Counted from the stretch's first letter, positions 44,285 to 53,357 are shown. The stretch: DNA of 64,000 bases from Gaiellasilicea sp963784895 (GCA_963784895.1 CAWATM010000016.1:211703-275702), one strand, 5' to 3'. The notes: generated from the letters alone by a model not told the origin. Numbers and translations: made by a program.

Positions 44285-45172
44285 GTGTTCGACCTGCGCT
44301 ATCACGTCGCCTCGCTCGCGGCAGTGTTCCTGATGCTCGTGGTCGGGATCCTGATCGGCGTCGGCATCTCAGGTCGCGGCTTCGTCGACGACGCCGAGCG
44401 CAAGCGGCTCGAGGGAAGGATCGCCGGGCTCGAGGAGGACGTCGAGGCCGCGAACGCGAACGCGGACGACTTCGAGCAGCGCCAGGAGGCAGCGGAGAAC
44501 TTCGTCGAGAGCGCCTACCCGGCGCTCGCGGCAAGCCGGCTGCAGGGGAAGAACATCGCCATCCTCGGGCTCGGTCCGGTCGATCCGACGGTCAACTCGG
44601 TCGAGCGTGCGATCGAAGAGGATGCCGACGGCCGAGTCTCCCGGATGCGGGCGCTCGAGCTGCCGCTGCGCGTCGAGGCCGTGGAAGCGGCGCTGAGCGG
44701 GAAACCGGAGCTCGGCGGCTACGTCGGCGACGAGCAGCTCGGCAACCTCGGCCGCGACCTCGGCCGTGAGCTCGCAGCCGGCGGCGCGACGCCGCTCTGG
44801 GATGCGCTCGAGCCCGAGATCGTCGAGGTGCGGGAGGGCGGTCTCGCCGAGCCCGTCGACGGCGTCGTCGTCACGCGCACCGCCGAACCACAGGCGGCCG
44901 AGAGCTCGCGCTTCCTCGCGGGCCTCTACCAGGGGCTCGGCAGTGCCGGCGTCCCGGTCGTCGGCGTCGACCCGAGCGGGGTCGAGCAGAGCGCGATCCC
45001 GATCTTCCAGCGCTACCGCCTCTCGACCGTCGACGGCGTGGACACGCCGGTCGGCGCGCTCGCCATGCTGCTCGTCCTGGCCGATCCGGATGCGGCCGGA
45101 GACTACGGCGTGCGCGACACGGCCGACCGGATTCTGCCGCCGATCGAGCCGCTCCCCGCTGCGGGTGGGTAG
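44285..45172 (+). CDS. mctB: MctB/SteB-like membrane protein
   Basis: 295 residues. The N-terminal FDLRYHVASLAAVFLMLVVG and GILIGVGISG with one membrane helix, then a coiled coil (about 40-75) and an extracytoplasmic domain, match the Rv1698 family. That protein has been called a copper transporter (MctB) and, in Corynebacterium, SteB, the partner of SteA. Adjacency to steA favours the cell-separation role. Confidence 0.8.
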   Translation: MFDLRYHVASLAAVFLMLVVGILIGVGISGRGFVDDAERKRLEGRIAGLEEDVEAANANADDFEQRQEAAENFVESAYPALAASRLQGKNIAILGLGPVDPTVNSVERAIEEDADGRVSRMRALELPLRVEAVEAALSGKPELGGYVGDEQLGNLGRDLGRELAAGGATPLWDALEPEIVEVREGGLAEPVDGVVVTRTAEPQAAESSRFLAGLYQGLGSAGVPVVGVDPSGVEQSAIPIFQRYRLSTVDGVDTPVGALAMLLVLADPDAAGDYGVRDTADRILPPIEPLPAAGG

Positions 45173-46373
45173 GCCGCTGACGATCCTGATCGCGGCGCGC
45201 GACGAGGAGGCGCGGGTCGGGAGGACGATCGGAGAGCTGCGGACACTCTTTCCAGGCTCGGAGGTGATCGTGGCCGATGACGGCTCGAGCGACGCGACCG
45301 CTGCCGTCGCGGAGTCCGCGGGCGCGCTCGTCCTCCGCCTGCCGCACCGCGGCAAGGGACAGGCGCTCACCCTCGGCGAGCGCGTCGCGGCTCATGGCGA
45401 CCTCCTGCTCTGCGACGCGGACCTCCGCGGCGACCTGCGGCCGCTGCTCACCGGCCCGGGCGATGTGACCGTCGCCGCGTTCGCGCACAAGCAAGGCGGC
45501 GGCTTCGGGATCGCGAAGCAGGCGGCGCGTCGGCTGATCCGGCTCACGTCCGGCTACGGCGCCCGCGAGCCGCTTTCCGGCCAGCGACGGCTGACGCAGG
45601 CGGCCCGCGCCGCCGTCTTCCCACTCGCCGCCGGCTTCGGCTGCGAGACCGCGATGACCGCCGACGCTGTGCGGGCCGGCCTCACGGTCACCGAGACCGA
45701 GGTCGAGCTCGAGCACCGTGCGACGGGCCGCGACCTGCGCGGCTTCCTCCACCGGGGCCGCCAGCTTCGAGACATCCTGTTCGCGTTCGGCCCGCAGGGG
45801 CGGAACCATCGCGGCCTGCGGCTGCCGCTCGTCGGCTGGGTCGTCGCCGTCGCACAGCCGAGCCTGCTCCCGGTTGCCGCGATCGGGGTCGCGGACGACC
45901 TCTGGAGCGGGGCGGAGCGCGGCTTCCGCGCGCACCTCAGCTCGGGCGCGACGACCGGCGTGCTGAAGCTCGTCGGGATCCCGGCGTACGCGCTCTGGCG
46001 GACGCGCTCGCTCTCCGGCGCGATCCTCGTCGGTCTCGCCGCCAACGTCCTGAACCAGCTCGACACCAAGCCGGGGCGGGCGCTGAAGACGTACCTGGCG
46101 GCATCGGTGCCGCTCCGGGCGCCGAAGGCGATGGCCGTCCTGCTCGCGCCCTACGATCTTCGAGAGATGGCGATGCTCGGTGACTCCGGCTCGAACGCGC
46201 TCGGCGCCATGCTAGGTTTCGAGTCCGTGGGCAAGTTCACGGAGAGGCAACGCTGGAGCGCGATCGTGGCGCTCGCGGGTCTCACCCTCCTCGGCGAGCG
46301 GCGGTCGCTCGGCGCGCTGATCGAGCGGACGCCGGTGTTTCGCACGGTCGACGGCTGGGGCAGGCAACCCTAG
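45165..46373 (+). CDS. fusion of GT2 glycosyltransferase with a truncated WecA/MraY-like domain
   Basis: 402 residues. Residues 1 to about 215 are a GT-A glycosyltransferase (ILIAARDEEARVGRTI, VADDGSSDAT, LLLCDADLRGD). From about 220 the protein is membranous and keeps the catalytic-face motifs of polyprenyl-phosphate sugar-1-phosphate transferases: GVADDLWSG, NVLNQLDTKPGRALK and MLGDSGSNALGAMLG. The N-terminal helices of that family are absent. It could build a lipid-linked sugar between steA/mctB and pyrG. The GTG start overlaps mctB by 8 nt. Confidence 0.75.
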   Translation: MGRPLTILIAARDEEARVGRTIGELRTLFPGSEVIVADDGSSDATAAVAESAGALVLRLPHRGKGQALTLGERVAAHGDLLLCDADLRGDLRPLLTGPGDVTVAAFAHKQGGGFGIAKQAARRLIRLTSGYGAREPLSGQRRLTQAARAAVFPLAAGFGCETAMTADAVRAGLTVTETEVELEHRATGRDLRGFLHRGRQLRDILFAFGPQGRNHRGLRLPLVGWVVAVAQPSLLPVAAIGVADDLWSGAERGFRAHLSSGATTGVLKLVGIPAYALWRTRSLSGAILVGLAANVLNQLDTKPGRALKTYLAASVPLRAPKAMAVLLAPYDLREMAMLGDSGSNALGAMLGFESVGKFTERQRWSAIVALAGLTLLGERRSLGALIERTPVFRTVDGWGRQP

Positions 46374-46384
46374 GTGGCCCACCA

Positions 46385-48046
46385 ATGAGCGCGAACGAGA
46401 GCGGGCAGACCAAGTACATCTTCGTCACGGGCGGGGTCGTCTCCGCGCTCGGGAAAGGCATCGTCGCCGCCTCGCTCGGACGGCTGCTGAAGGCCCGCGG
46501 CCTGCGCGTCCAGGCGCAGAAGTTCGACCCGTACCTGAACGTCGACCCCGGCACGATGAGCCCCTTCCAGCACGGCGAGGTCTTCGTCACCGAGGACGGT
46601 GCCGAGACCGATCTCGACATCGGCCACTACGAGCGCTTCGTCGACGAGAACATGTCCCGCAACGCCAGTCACAGCGCCGGCGCGATCTGGGACGCCGTGC
46701 TGCGGAAGGAGCGCAAGGGCGAGTTCCTCGGCGCGACCGTGCAGGTGATCCCGCACATCACGAATGAGATCAAGGCGAGGATCAAGCGCGCCGCGAAGGC
46801 CGCGCCGGTCGACGTCGTCATCTCCGAGATCGGCGGCACGGTCGGCGACATCGAATCGCTGCCGTTCCTGGAGGCGATCCGCCAGTTCCGGCGCGAGGTC
46901 GGCCCCGAGAACGTGCTCTACCTCCACTGCACGCTCGTCCCGTTCATCGAGGCGGCGGGCGAGCTGAAGACCAAGCCGACGCAGCACTCGGTCAACGAGC
47001 TGCGCCGGATCGGTATCCACCCCGACGTGATCGTCTGCCGCTCGCACGAGGAGCTGTCGCAGGACATCAAGGACAAGATCGCGCTCTTCGCCGACGTCGA
47101 CGTTCGCTCGGTCGTCGCGTCCCCGGACGTCTCCGATGTCTACCTCGTCCCGGCGGTGCTGCAGGAGCAGGGGCTCGACGAGCTCGTCGTGCAGCGCCTC
47201 GGGATCGACGCGCCGCCGGCCGTGCTCGGCGAGTGGCAGGACCTGATCGACCGGATCGGAGAGCCGCGCGAGGAGGTCACGATCGCACTCGTCGGCAAGT
47301 ACGTGAAGCTCCACGATGCCTATCTCTCGGTGCACGAGGCGCTCAAGCACGCCGGGGTCCACCAGGGCGCGCGTGTGCGGGTCCAGTGGGTGGACGCAGA
47401 GAACATGTCCTACGAGGAGGCGGCCGAGCTGCTCGAGCGGGTCGACGGCGTCCTCGTCCCCGGTGGCTTCGGGTCGCGCGGATGGGAGGGAAAGATCCTC
47501 GCCTGCCAGGTCGCGCGCGAGCGGGGGATCCCGTACCTCGGCATCTGCCTCGGCATGCACGTCGCCGTGTCCGAGTTCGCGCGGCACGTCGCGGGGCTCG
47601 AGGGCGCGAACTCGACCGAGATGGATCCCGAGACCCCGTACCCGGTGATCGACCTGCTCCCCGAGCAGAAGGAGATCGAGGATCTCGGCGGGACGATGCG
47701 GCTCGGTGCGCAGGCGGTCGAGGTCGCCGAGGGTACGCGCACGCGGGACGTCTACGACGAGGCCGTCATCCACGAGCGCCATCGCCACCGCTACGAGGTC
47801 AACAATCAGTACCGCGACCAGTTGATCGCCGCCGGGCTCGTTGTCTCCGGCACGTTCCAGGAGGGGCGCCTCGTCGAGATCGTCGAGCTGCCCGAGCACC
47901 CGTGGTTCGTCGCGAGCCAGTTCCACCCGGAATTCAAGTCGCGGCCGACGAGGCCGGCGCCGCTCTTCCGCGAGTTCGTCGGCGCCGCGCGAGACCGTGC
48001 GCGCGCCCGCACCGGCGCTCCGCTGCGCGCGACCGCCGCCGGCTAG
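46385..48046 (+). CDS. pyrG: CTP synthase
   Basis: 553 residues. The N-terminal synthase domain has KYIFVTGGVVSALGKGI and QKFDPYLNVDPGTMSPFQHG. The glutaminase domain has GGFGSRGWEGK, GICLGMHVAV (catalytic Cys; the usual Gln after Met is His) and QFHPEFKSRP. It makes CTP from UTP and glutamine. It converges with the PAS gene and the stop codons overlap. Confidence 0.95.
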   Translation: MSANESGQTKYIFVTGGVVSALGKGIVAASLGRLLKARGLRVQAQKFDPYLNVDPGTMSPFQHGEVFVTEDGAETDLDIGHYERFVDENMSRNASHSAGAIWDAVLRKERKGEFLGATVQVIPHITNEIKARIKRAAKAAPVDVVISEIGGTVGDIESLPFLEAIRQFRREVGPENVLYLHCTLVPFIEAAGELKTKPTQHSVNELRRIGIHPDVIVCRSHEELSQDIKDKIALFADVDVRSVVASPDVSDVYLVPAVLQEQGLDELVVQRLGIDAPPAVLGEWQDLIDRIGEPREEVTIALVGKYVKLHDAYLSVHEALKHAGVHQGARVRVQWVDAENMSYEEAAELLERVDGVLVPGGFGSRGWEGKILACQVARERGIPYLGICLGMHVAVSEFARHVAGLEGANSTEMDPETPYPVIDLLPEQKEIEDLGGTMRLGAQAVEVAEGTRTRDVYDEAVIHERHRHRYEVNNQYRDQLIAAGLVVSGTFQEGRLVEIVELPEHPWFVASQFHPEFKSRPTRPAPLFREFVGAARDRARARTGAPLRATAAG

Positions 48047-48411
48047 GCCGGTTCGTCCACGGGCCAGCAGACGCCGATGTAAAGGTGCATCCCGCCGACC
48101 GTGGTCGTGCAGGCGCGATAGCGCATCGGCAGGTCGCGGCCGTCCTTGTGCCGCAAGGTGGTCGTGCCCGCGATTGTCCCGCCGCGCTGCAGCGCCTCGT
48201 AGTCCGCCGCAGCGCCTTCGTTGACCGCGACGTCCGTGACGCGCAGGAGCAGCAGCTCCTCCCGGTCGTAGCCGAGCAGCTCGCAGGCGTACGTGTTGAC
48301 GGCGAGGTACTTGCCGTCGTCGTCCGCGACGAACACGGCCACAGGCCCCGTGTCGAGCGCCTCGCCGACGAGGCTCTTCTGGACGAGGTCGTGGGCAACA
48401 GCGGCGGACAC
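48043..48411 (-). CDS. stand-alone PAS-domain protein
   Basis: 122 residues, a single PAS fold: VAVFVADDDGKYLAVNTYACELLGYDREEL, then a PAC-like TTLRHKDGRDLPMRYRA. There is no output domain, so it would act as a sensor module for another protein or bind a ligand itself. The GTG at 48411 lies 7 nt from a consensus TATAAT. Confidence 0.75.
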   Translation of the reverse strand: MSAAVAHDLVQKSLVGEALDTGPVAVFVADDDGKYLAVNTYACELLGYDREELLLLRVTDVAVNEGAAADYEALQRGGTIAGTTTLRHKDGRDLPMRYRACTTTVGGMHLYIGVCWPVDEPA

Positions 48412-48418
48412 GAGTCAA

Positions 48419-48424
48419 ATTATA
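48419..48424 (-). promoter_or_regulatory. consensus -10 box TATAAT, leaderless promoter of the PAS gene
   Basis: TATAAT then TTGACTC then the GTG at 48411. It is the only perfect consensus -10 found next to a gene start here, suggesting strong expression. Confidence 0.65.
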
Positions 48425-48464
48425 GAAGGTTCGAGCAGGTTCGGACACACGGATCCGGGGGATC

Positions 48465-48470
48465 TAGGAT
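48465..48470 (+). promoter_or_regulatory. -10 box TAGGAT, leaderless promoter of the M20 peptidase
   Basis: TAGGAT, 6-nt spacer, GTG at 48477. Confidence 0.55.
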
Positions 48471-48476
48471 CGCTGC

Positions 48477-49589
48477 GTGACGGCCGTCCTCGACCTCTTC
48501 ACGGAGCTCTGCGCGCTGCCGAGCCCGCCGGGCGAGGAGCGCGCCGTCGCCGACCGGGTGATCCGGGAGCTGCATTCGCTCGGGCTCGCGGTCGAGGAGG
48601 ACGACGCCGGGGCGGCGATCGGCTCCACGATCGGGAACCTGCTCTGCCGCCTGCCGGGCCGCGCCCAGGGCGGGACGCCGATCTTCTTCTGCGCGCACCT
48701 CGACACGGTGCCGCCGCAGGGGCCGCTCGAGCCGGTGGTCGGCGAGGACGGGTTCGTGCGCAACGCGGGCGGGACGATCCTGGGCGCAGACAACAAGTCG
48801 GCGGTCGCGGCGATGATCGAGGCGGCGCGCCGGATCGTCGGCGAGGGCCGGCCGCACACCGGGGTCGAGCTGCTGTTCACCCCCAAGGAGGAGGTCGGGC
48901 TGATCGGCGCCGGCGCCTTCGACATCTCGCAGCTGGAGGCTGAGCTCGGCTTCGTCTACGACCAGGCGGCGCCGATCGGCGACGTGATCATGGGCGCGCC
49001 GTACCAGCGTTCCATGCTCGTCCGCTTCCATGGCCGTCCGGCGCACTCGGGGATGGTTCCGGAGGAGGGCCGCTCTGCGATTGCGGCCGCAGCGAAGGCG
49101 ATCGCCGACCTCCGCCTCGGCCGGCTCGACGAGGAGACGACCGCCAACGTCGGCCTGATCCACGGCGGCAGCGGGCGCAACATCGTCCCGGAGTGGTGCA
49201 CGCTCGAAGCCGAAGCGCGCTCGCACGACCCGCGCAAGCTGGCAGACCTCGTCCAGGAGATGCTCGACACGTTCGCCTTTGCGGCGAGCACGGCCGACTG
49301 CACGCTCGAGACCGAGGTCAGCGAGACCTACCAGGGGTACCGCTTCAAGGACTCCGACCCGGTCGTCGAGCTCGCGCGGACGGCGCTCGAGCGCTGTGGC
49401 TACGAGTTCGTGCCGACCCTCACCGGCGGCGGCGCCGACGCGAACGTCTTCAACACGAAGGGGCTGCCGTGCCTGAACCTGGCGAACGGGATGATGGAGA
49501 TCCACACCGCCGACGAGCACATCGCGGCGGCCGACCTCGACGCGATGGTCGAGGTGACGCTGGCGCTGGTCGATGCCGCTCGGGCTTAG
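48477..49589 (+). CDS. M20 family metallopeptidase (PepT-like)
   Basis: 370 residues. Di-zinc motifs: FFCAHLDTVPP, GADNKSAVAAMIEA, TPKEEVGLIGA (catalytic Glu) and the lid domain GRPAHSGMVPEEGRSA; the last His ligand is in MMEIHTADEHI. The type resembles PepT and related aminopeptidases. The substrate is unproved. Confidence 0.85.
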   Translation: MTAVLDLFTELCALPSPPGEERAVADRVIRELHSLGLAVEEDDAGAAIGSTIGNLLCRLPGRAQGGTPIFFCAHLDTVPPQGPLEPVVGEDGFVRNAGGTILGADNKSAVAAMIEAARRIVGEGRPHTGVELLFTPKEEVGLIGAGAFDISQLEAELGFVYDQAAPIGDVIMGAPYQRSMLVRFHGRPAHSGMVPEEGRSAIAAAAKAIADLRLGRLDEETTANVGLIHGGSGRNIVPEWCTLEAEARSHDPRKLADLVQEMLDTFAFAASTADCTLETEVSETYQGYRFKDSDPVVELARTALERCGYEFVPTLTGGGADANVFNTKGLPCLNLANGMMEIHTADEHIAAADLDAMVEVTLALVDAARA

Positions 49590-50511
49590 GCGCGGATCCG
49601 TCACCGCCGTCACGGAGCGCGCGGACGGGCTGATCCGGCTCGAGGTGGACGGGATCCCGTGCATCGCCTACCTGCGGCTGACCGGCGAGGTCGAAGTGGG
49701 GGACGACGTCGTCGTGAACGAGCAGGCGCGGCTGCTCGAGCTCGGCTCCGGCGGGTTCGACGTCCTTTACGCGAACCTGACGCGCGGACTCCGGCTCCCG
49801 GCCGAACAGGGCGCGCACGTGATCGCGCTGCCCTACACGCCTGGACAGCTTGCGATCCGGCGGGGCGAGGAAGACGGTGAGTTGCCGGTCGACCTCGACG
49901 GGACGCCGGTCGTCCTTTGCACCGTGCACGGCCAGGTGGCACCGGTGTGCGCGGCGCTTGCCGGAACGAACGTCGCCTACGTGCAGGTCCAGGGCGGCGC
50001 CCTGCCCGTCTCGCTGTCCGACACGGTGCGGTCGCTCAAGGAGCGCGGTCTCCTCGCGGTCGCGATCGCCGTCGCCCCGTGCCTCGACGGCGACGTCGAC
50101 TGTGTCACCTCCGCCGCGGCGTTCGCTCTCGCCGTCCGGGAGGGCTGCGATGCGATCGTCTGCTCGGTCGGCCCTGGGATCGTCGGGACGGGAACGGCGC
50201 TCGGCCACGGGGCGCTCGCGCTCGCGGATGCAGCGAATGCTGCGAGCGTGCTCGGCGGCGTGCCCGTGCTAGCCGTTCGCCGCTCGGACGCCGACGACCG
50301 GGAGCGACACAGGGGGGTCTCGCACCACGCCGAGGCGGTGCTCACGCTGGCACTCGGCGACGTGACCGTCCCGGAAGAGGCCGACGGCGAGGGCTGGCAG
50401 GAGGCCTGCGCGGGGCTGCCGCTGTCGCACATGGGCCGCGGCCCCGACGAGGATCCCGGCTTCTTCCGCGCGGCGTACGCCGCCGGTGTCGCCGCCCGGC
50501 ACCTGTTTTGA
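49573..50511 (+). CDS. DUF3866 family protein
   Basis: 312 residues. Long stretches such as GFDVLYANLTRGLRLP, VVLCTVHGQVAPVCAAL, TNVAYVQVQGGALPVSLSDTV and GIVGTGTALGHGALALADA fit the uncharacterised DUF3866 family of Gram-positives. It overlaps the peptidase by 17 nt. Function unknown. Confidence 0.7.
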   Translation: MPLGLRRGSVTAVTERADGLIRLEVDGIPCIAYLRLTGEVEVGDDVVVNEQARLLELGSGGFDVLYANLTRGLRLPAEQGAHVIALPYTPGQLAIRRGEEDGELPVDLDGTPVVLCTVHGQVAPVCAALAGTNVAYVQVQGGALPVSLSDTVRSLKERGLLAVAIAVAPCLDGDVDCVTSAAAFALAVREGCDAIVCSVGPGIVGTGTALGHGALALADAANAASVLGGVPVLAVRRSDADDRERHRGVSHHAEAVLTLALGDVTVPEEADGEGWQEACAGLPLSHMGRGPDEDPGFFRAAYAAGVAARHLF

Positions 50512-51287
50512 TGGAGGAGCGTCGCCTCGGCCCCGTCGTCGGCCTCGGCACCTGGAACACGTTCCGCGGCGACGCTCGCCTCGCCCGAACGGTCGTCGCG
50601 GCGTCGCTGACCGCCGGCGTGCGTAGCTTCGACACGTCGCCGATGTACGGCTCCGAGCAGGCTCTCGGCGCAGCGCTCGAAGGACGCCGCGCGGACACGA
50701 TCGTGCTGACGAAGATCTGGTCGCCCTCGCCCGAGGAGGCGCGCCGCCAGCTCGCCGACCAGCTCGTCTGGTTCGGGCGCGTCGAGGTCGAGCAGGTGCA
50801 CAACCTCGTCGCCTGGGAGCAGCACCTGCCGTGGCTCGAGGAGGAGCGGGCTGCGGGGCGGGTCGGCAGGCTCGGTGTCACGCATTACTCGCCCTCCTCG
50901 TTCGGCGAGCTCGGGCGGGCGCTGCGCACCGGCCGCTTCCAGACGCTCCAGATTCCCCTGAACCCGCGCGGGCGGACGGCCGAGCGGGAGCTCCTGCCGC
51001 TGGCGGCCGAGCTCGGCGTCGCCGTGATCGTGATGGAGCCGTTCGACTCGGGCTCGCTGCTGCGGCGGCCGCCACGACCGGAGCAGCTTGCCCCGCTGCG
51101 CCAATTCGGGATCGAGACGTGGCCGCAGGCGCTGCTGAAGTGGGCTCTCTCCGACCCGCGCGTCGACCTCGCCATTCCGGCGACGTCGAAGCCGGAGCGC
51201 ACCGCCGAGAACGCCGCAGCCGGCGAGCCGCCCTGGCTCGGCCCGGACGAGCGCGCTCTCGTGGAACGGCTCGCGGGCGCCGGATGA
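50511..51287 (+). CDS. aldo/keto reductase family protein
   Basis: 258 residues. GLGTWNTFRG, RSFDTSPMYGSEQALG (catalytic Asp and Tyr), VLTKIW with the Lys, and the C-terminal LKWALSDPRVDLAIPATSKPE for NADPH binding. The usual catalytic His region reads VHNLVAWEQH. The substrate is unknown. TGATG overlap with the preceding gene. Confidence 0.82.
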   Translation: MEERRLGPVVGLGTWNTFRGDARLARTVVAASLTAGVRSFDTSPMYGSEQALGAALEGRRADTIVLTKIWSPSPEEARRQLADQLVWFGRVEVEQVHNLVAWEQHLPWLEEERAAGRVGRLGVTHYSPSSFGELGRALRTGRFQTLQIPLNPRGRTAERELLPLAAELGVAVIVMEPFDSGSLLRRPPRPEQLAPLRQFGIETWPQALLKWALSDPRVDLAIPATSKPERTAENAAAGEPPWLGPDERALVERLAGAG

Positions 51288-51396
51288 TTGCTGCCACGAT
51301 TCCGTGCGCTCGGTGCGTGAGCTGCTGGCCTGTCTGGGCCGCTCCCCGGCCCACCTGCTCGGCCTGAGGGCCGCTCAGCCACGCCTCCTCTAGCGG

Positions 51397-51402
51397 TATC
51401 GT
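51397..51402 (+). promoter_or_regulatory. -10 box TATCGT upstream of ald
   Basis: TATCGT, 9 nt, ATG at 51412; near-leaderless. The 124-bp gap before ald is otherwise GC-rich with only weak inverted repeats. Confidence 0.4.
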
Positions 51403-51411
51403 CTCGGCGCC

Positions 51412-52542
51412 ATGCGCATCGGCGTCGCGAAGGAGATCAAGCCGCAGGAGTACCGAGTCGCGTTGACGCCTGCGGGCGCCCGCGAGCTCGTCCAGCGCGG
51501 GCACGAGGTCGTCGTCGAGACAGGCGCCGGTGCCGGCAGCCAGTTCCCCGACGAGCAGTACCTCGCCACCGGCGCTCGCATCGCGTCGGTCGACGAGGTC
51601 TGGGAGAACGCGGAGCTGCTGTTGAAGGTGAAGGAGCCGATCGCGGTCGAGTACCCGCGGCTGCGCGAAGGGCTCGTCCTCTTCACGTACCTGCACATCG
51701 CGGCCGACGAGCCGCTCACGCGCGCCCTCGTCGACAGCGGCATCACCGGCGTCGCGTACGAGACCGTCGAAACCGAGGACCGGAGGCTGCCGCTGCTGGC
51801 GCCGATGAGCGAGGTGGCCGGTCGGCTGGCCGCGCAGGCGGGCGCGCACTACCTCGAGCGCCCGAAGGGCGGCCGTGGGCTCCTGCTCGGCGGCGTCGCA
51901 GGCGTCGCGCCGGGCAAGGTCGTCGTGATCGGCGGCGGCATCGTCGGCTACAACGCCGCCGTGATCGCGCTCGGGCTCGGCGCCCAGGTGACCATCCTCG
52001 AGCGCTCGGTCGACCGGATGCGCCACCTCGAGGAGACGCTGCACGGTCGCGTCAGCCTCGTCATGTCCTCGACGCTCCAAATCGAGGAGTCGGTCCAGGA
52101 TGCCGACGTCGTCATCGGCGCCGTGCTGATCCCCGGCGCGCTCGCGCCGAAGCTGCTCACCCGCGAGATGGTGAAGGGGATGAAGCAGGGGAGCGTCTTC
52201 TGCGACGTGGCGATCGACCAGGGCGGCTGCGCCGAGACGTCACACGCGACGACGCACGACGACCCGGTCTACGAGGTCGACGGCGTCATCCACTACTGCG
52301 TCGCGAACATGCCCGGTGCGGTGCCGATCACGTCGACGAAGGCGTTGACGAACGTGACGCTGCCGTACGTGGAGGCGATCGCCGACCAGGGACTCGCCGC
52401 TGCGGTGGCGCGCGACAGGGCACTCGCCGGCGGGGTCAACGTCGCCGACGGCAAGCTCACGTACGAGGCGGTCGCCGAGGCGCACAACCTCGACTACACG
52501 CCGCTCGAGGACGTTCTCGGCGCCTCCGCCGTCGAGACTTAG
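51412..52542 (+). CDS. ald: alanine dehydrogenase
   Basis: 376 residues. MRIGVAKEIKPQEYRVALTPAGA at the N-terminus (shown in part), the substrate-binding Lys in LLKVKEP, VVVIGGGIVGYNAAVIALGLGA for NAD, and HYCVANMPGAVPITST. It interconverts alanine and pyruvate plus ammonia. It converges on a VOC gene with overlapping stops. Confidence 0.93.
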   Translation: MRIGVAKEIKPQEYRVALTPAGARELVQRGHEVVVETGAGAGSQFPDEQYLATGARIASVDEVWENAELLLKVKEPIAVEYPRLREGLVLFTYLHIAADEPLTRALVDSGITGVAYETVETEDRRLPLLAPMSEVAGRLAAQAGAHYLERPKGGRGLLLGGVAGVAPGKVVVIGGGIVGYNAAVIALGLGAQVTILERSVDRMRHLEETLHGRVSLVMSSTLQIEESVQDADVVIGAVLIPGALAPKLLTREMVKGMKQGSVFCDVAIDQGGCAETSHATTHDDPVYEVDGVIHYCVANMPGAVPITSTKALTNVTLPYVEAIADQGLAAAVARDRALAGGVNVADGKLTYEAVAEAHNLDYTPLEDVLGASAVET

Positions 52543-52910
52543 CCGCGGGCGGGAAGCTGTTGCACGGCCCAGCTGTTGCCGTCTGGATCGCTGAAGAACA
52601 CGAACGAGCCCCAGTCGAACACCTGCACGTCGCTGACGTCGACGCCGCGCTCCACAAGCTCCGCCCGCGCGGCGTGGATGTCTGCCACCACCAGCTGGAG
52701 ACCCTCCTGTGAGCCGGGCTTCATCTTTCCGAGCCCCGTTCCGATCGCGATCGAGCACGCGGATCCCGGCGGCGTCAGCTGGACGAAACGCAGCTCGTCG
52801 GTGACATGGTGGTCGTGGTCGGCCACGAAGCCGACCTGTTCCGTGTAGAAGCGCTTGGCGCGGTCGACGTCCGAGACGGGAACCTGCACCAGCTCGAGCC
52901 GCCAGTCCAC
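52539..52910 (-). CDS. VOC family protein
   Basis: 123 residues. VQVPVSDVDRAKRFYTEQVGF and the closing GSFVFFSDPDGNSWAVQQ are typical. The substrate is unknown. GTG start, 4 nt downstream of a 50-residue membrane peptide gene. Confidence 0.8.
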   Translation of the reverse strand: MDWRLELVQVPVSDVDRAKRFYTEQVGFVADHDHHVTDELRFVQLTPPGSACSIAIGTGLGKMKPGSQEGLQLVVADIHAARAELVERGVDVSDVQVFDWGSFVFFSDPDGNSWAVQQLPARG

Positions 52911-52914
52911 GTGG

Positions 52915-53067
52915 CTAGCCGGCGGACTGTTTCGCCCGCCGCGCCTCCAGCTGCTTCTGGCTCTTCGACGGGCTGAGCTTGACGACGATCCACGTCACAC
53001 CGGCCGCGAGCGAGACGATCGCGACGATGTACACGAGCAGGCCGATCAGACCGAGGACTGTTTCCAT
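52915..53067 (-). CDS. 50-residue single-helix membrane protein
   Basis: Starts METVLGLIGLLVYIVAIVS; one membrane helix (about 4-30) and a Lys/Gln/Arg-rich tail ending KQSAG. ATG at 53067, with TAGACT at 53077-53082 on the same strand 9 nt upstream. It would be cotranscribed with the VOC gene. The family is unknown. Confidence 0.6.
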   Translation of the reverse strand: METVLGLIGLLVYIVAIVSLAAGVTWIVVKLSPSKSQKQLEARRAKQSAG

Positions 53068-53089
53068 CCGCGCCGCAGTCTACCGGCGG

Positions 53090-53248
53090 TCAGTTGAGCG
53101 GTTCGTCGACCCGCACATCCGCGGCGAGCCGCTGCCACTTCGCCTCCGCGTCGGGATCGTCGAGCCAGCGGCGCAGGAGCTCGTCGGCAAGCTCCTGATC
53201 CGAGCCGAGGCGCGCGATCAGGTCCCCGAGCTCGTGGTGCTCTTCCAT
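53090..53248 (-). CDS. 52-residue acidic protein
   Basis: Starts MEEHHELGDLIARLGSDQE; helical, with DELLRRWLDDPDAEAKW in the middle. ATG at 53248 with TACAAC six bases upstream, the local leaderless spacing. No family recognised; coding status rests on composition and promoter position. Confidence 0.45.
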   Translation of the reverse strand: MEEHHELGDLIARLGSDQELADELLRRWLDDPDAEAKWQRLAADVRVDEPLN

Positions 53249-53345
53249 TCCCGTGTTGTAGGCGATGAGCCGGAGGGCGCGCGCTGATCGTCCGGGTGGT
53301 TCGCGCCTGCCCTCCTGGGTGCGAGGACTTGCGAGACGCGCAGCG

Positions 53346-53351
53346 TAGAAT
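53346..53351 (+). promoter_or_regulatory. -10 box TAGAAT, leaderless promoter of deoB
   Basis: TAGAAT, 6-nt spacer, GTG at 53358. Confidence 0.6.
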
Positions 53352-53357
53352 GACCCC

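Noticed and set aside
46370..48448. Long ORF antisense to pyrG
   Set aside because: Arg/Asp/Val-rich shadow of CTP synthase codons; no recognisable domain.
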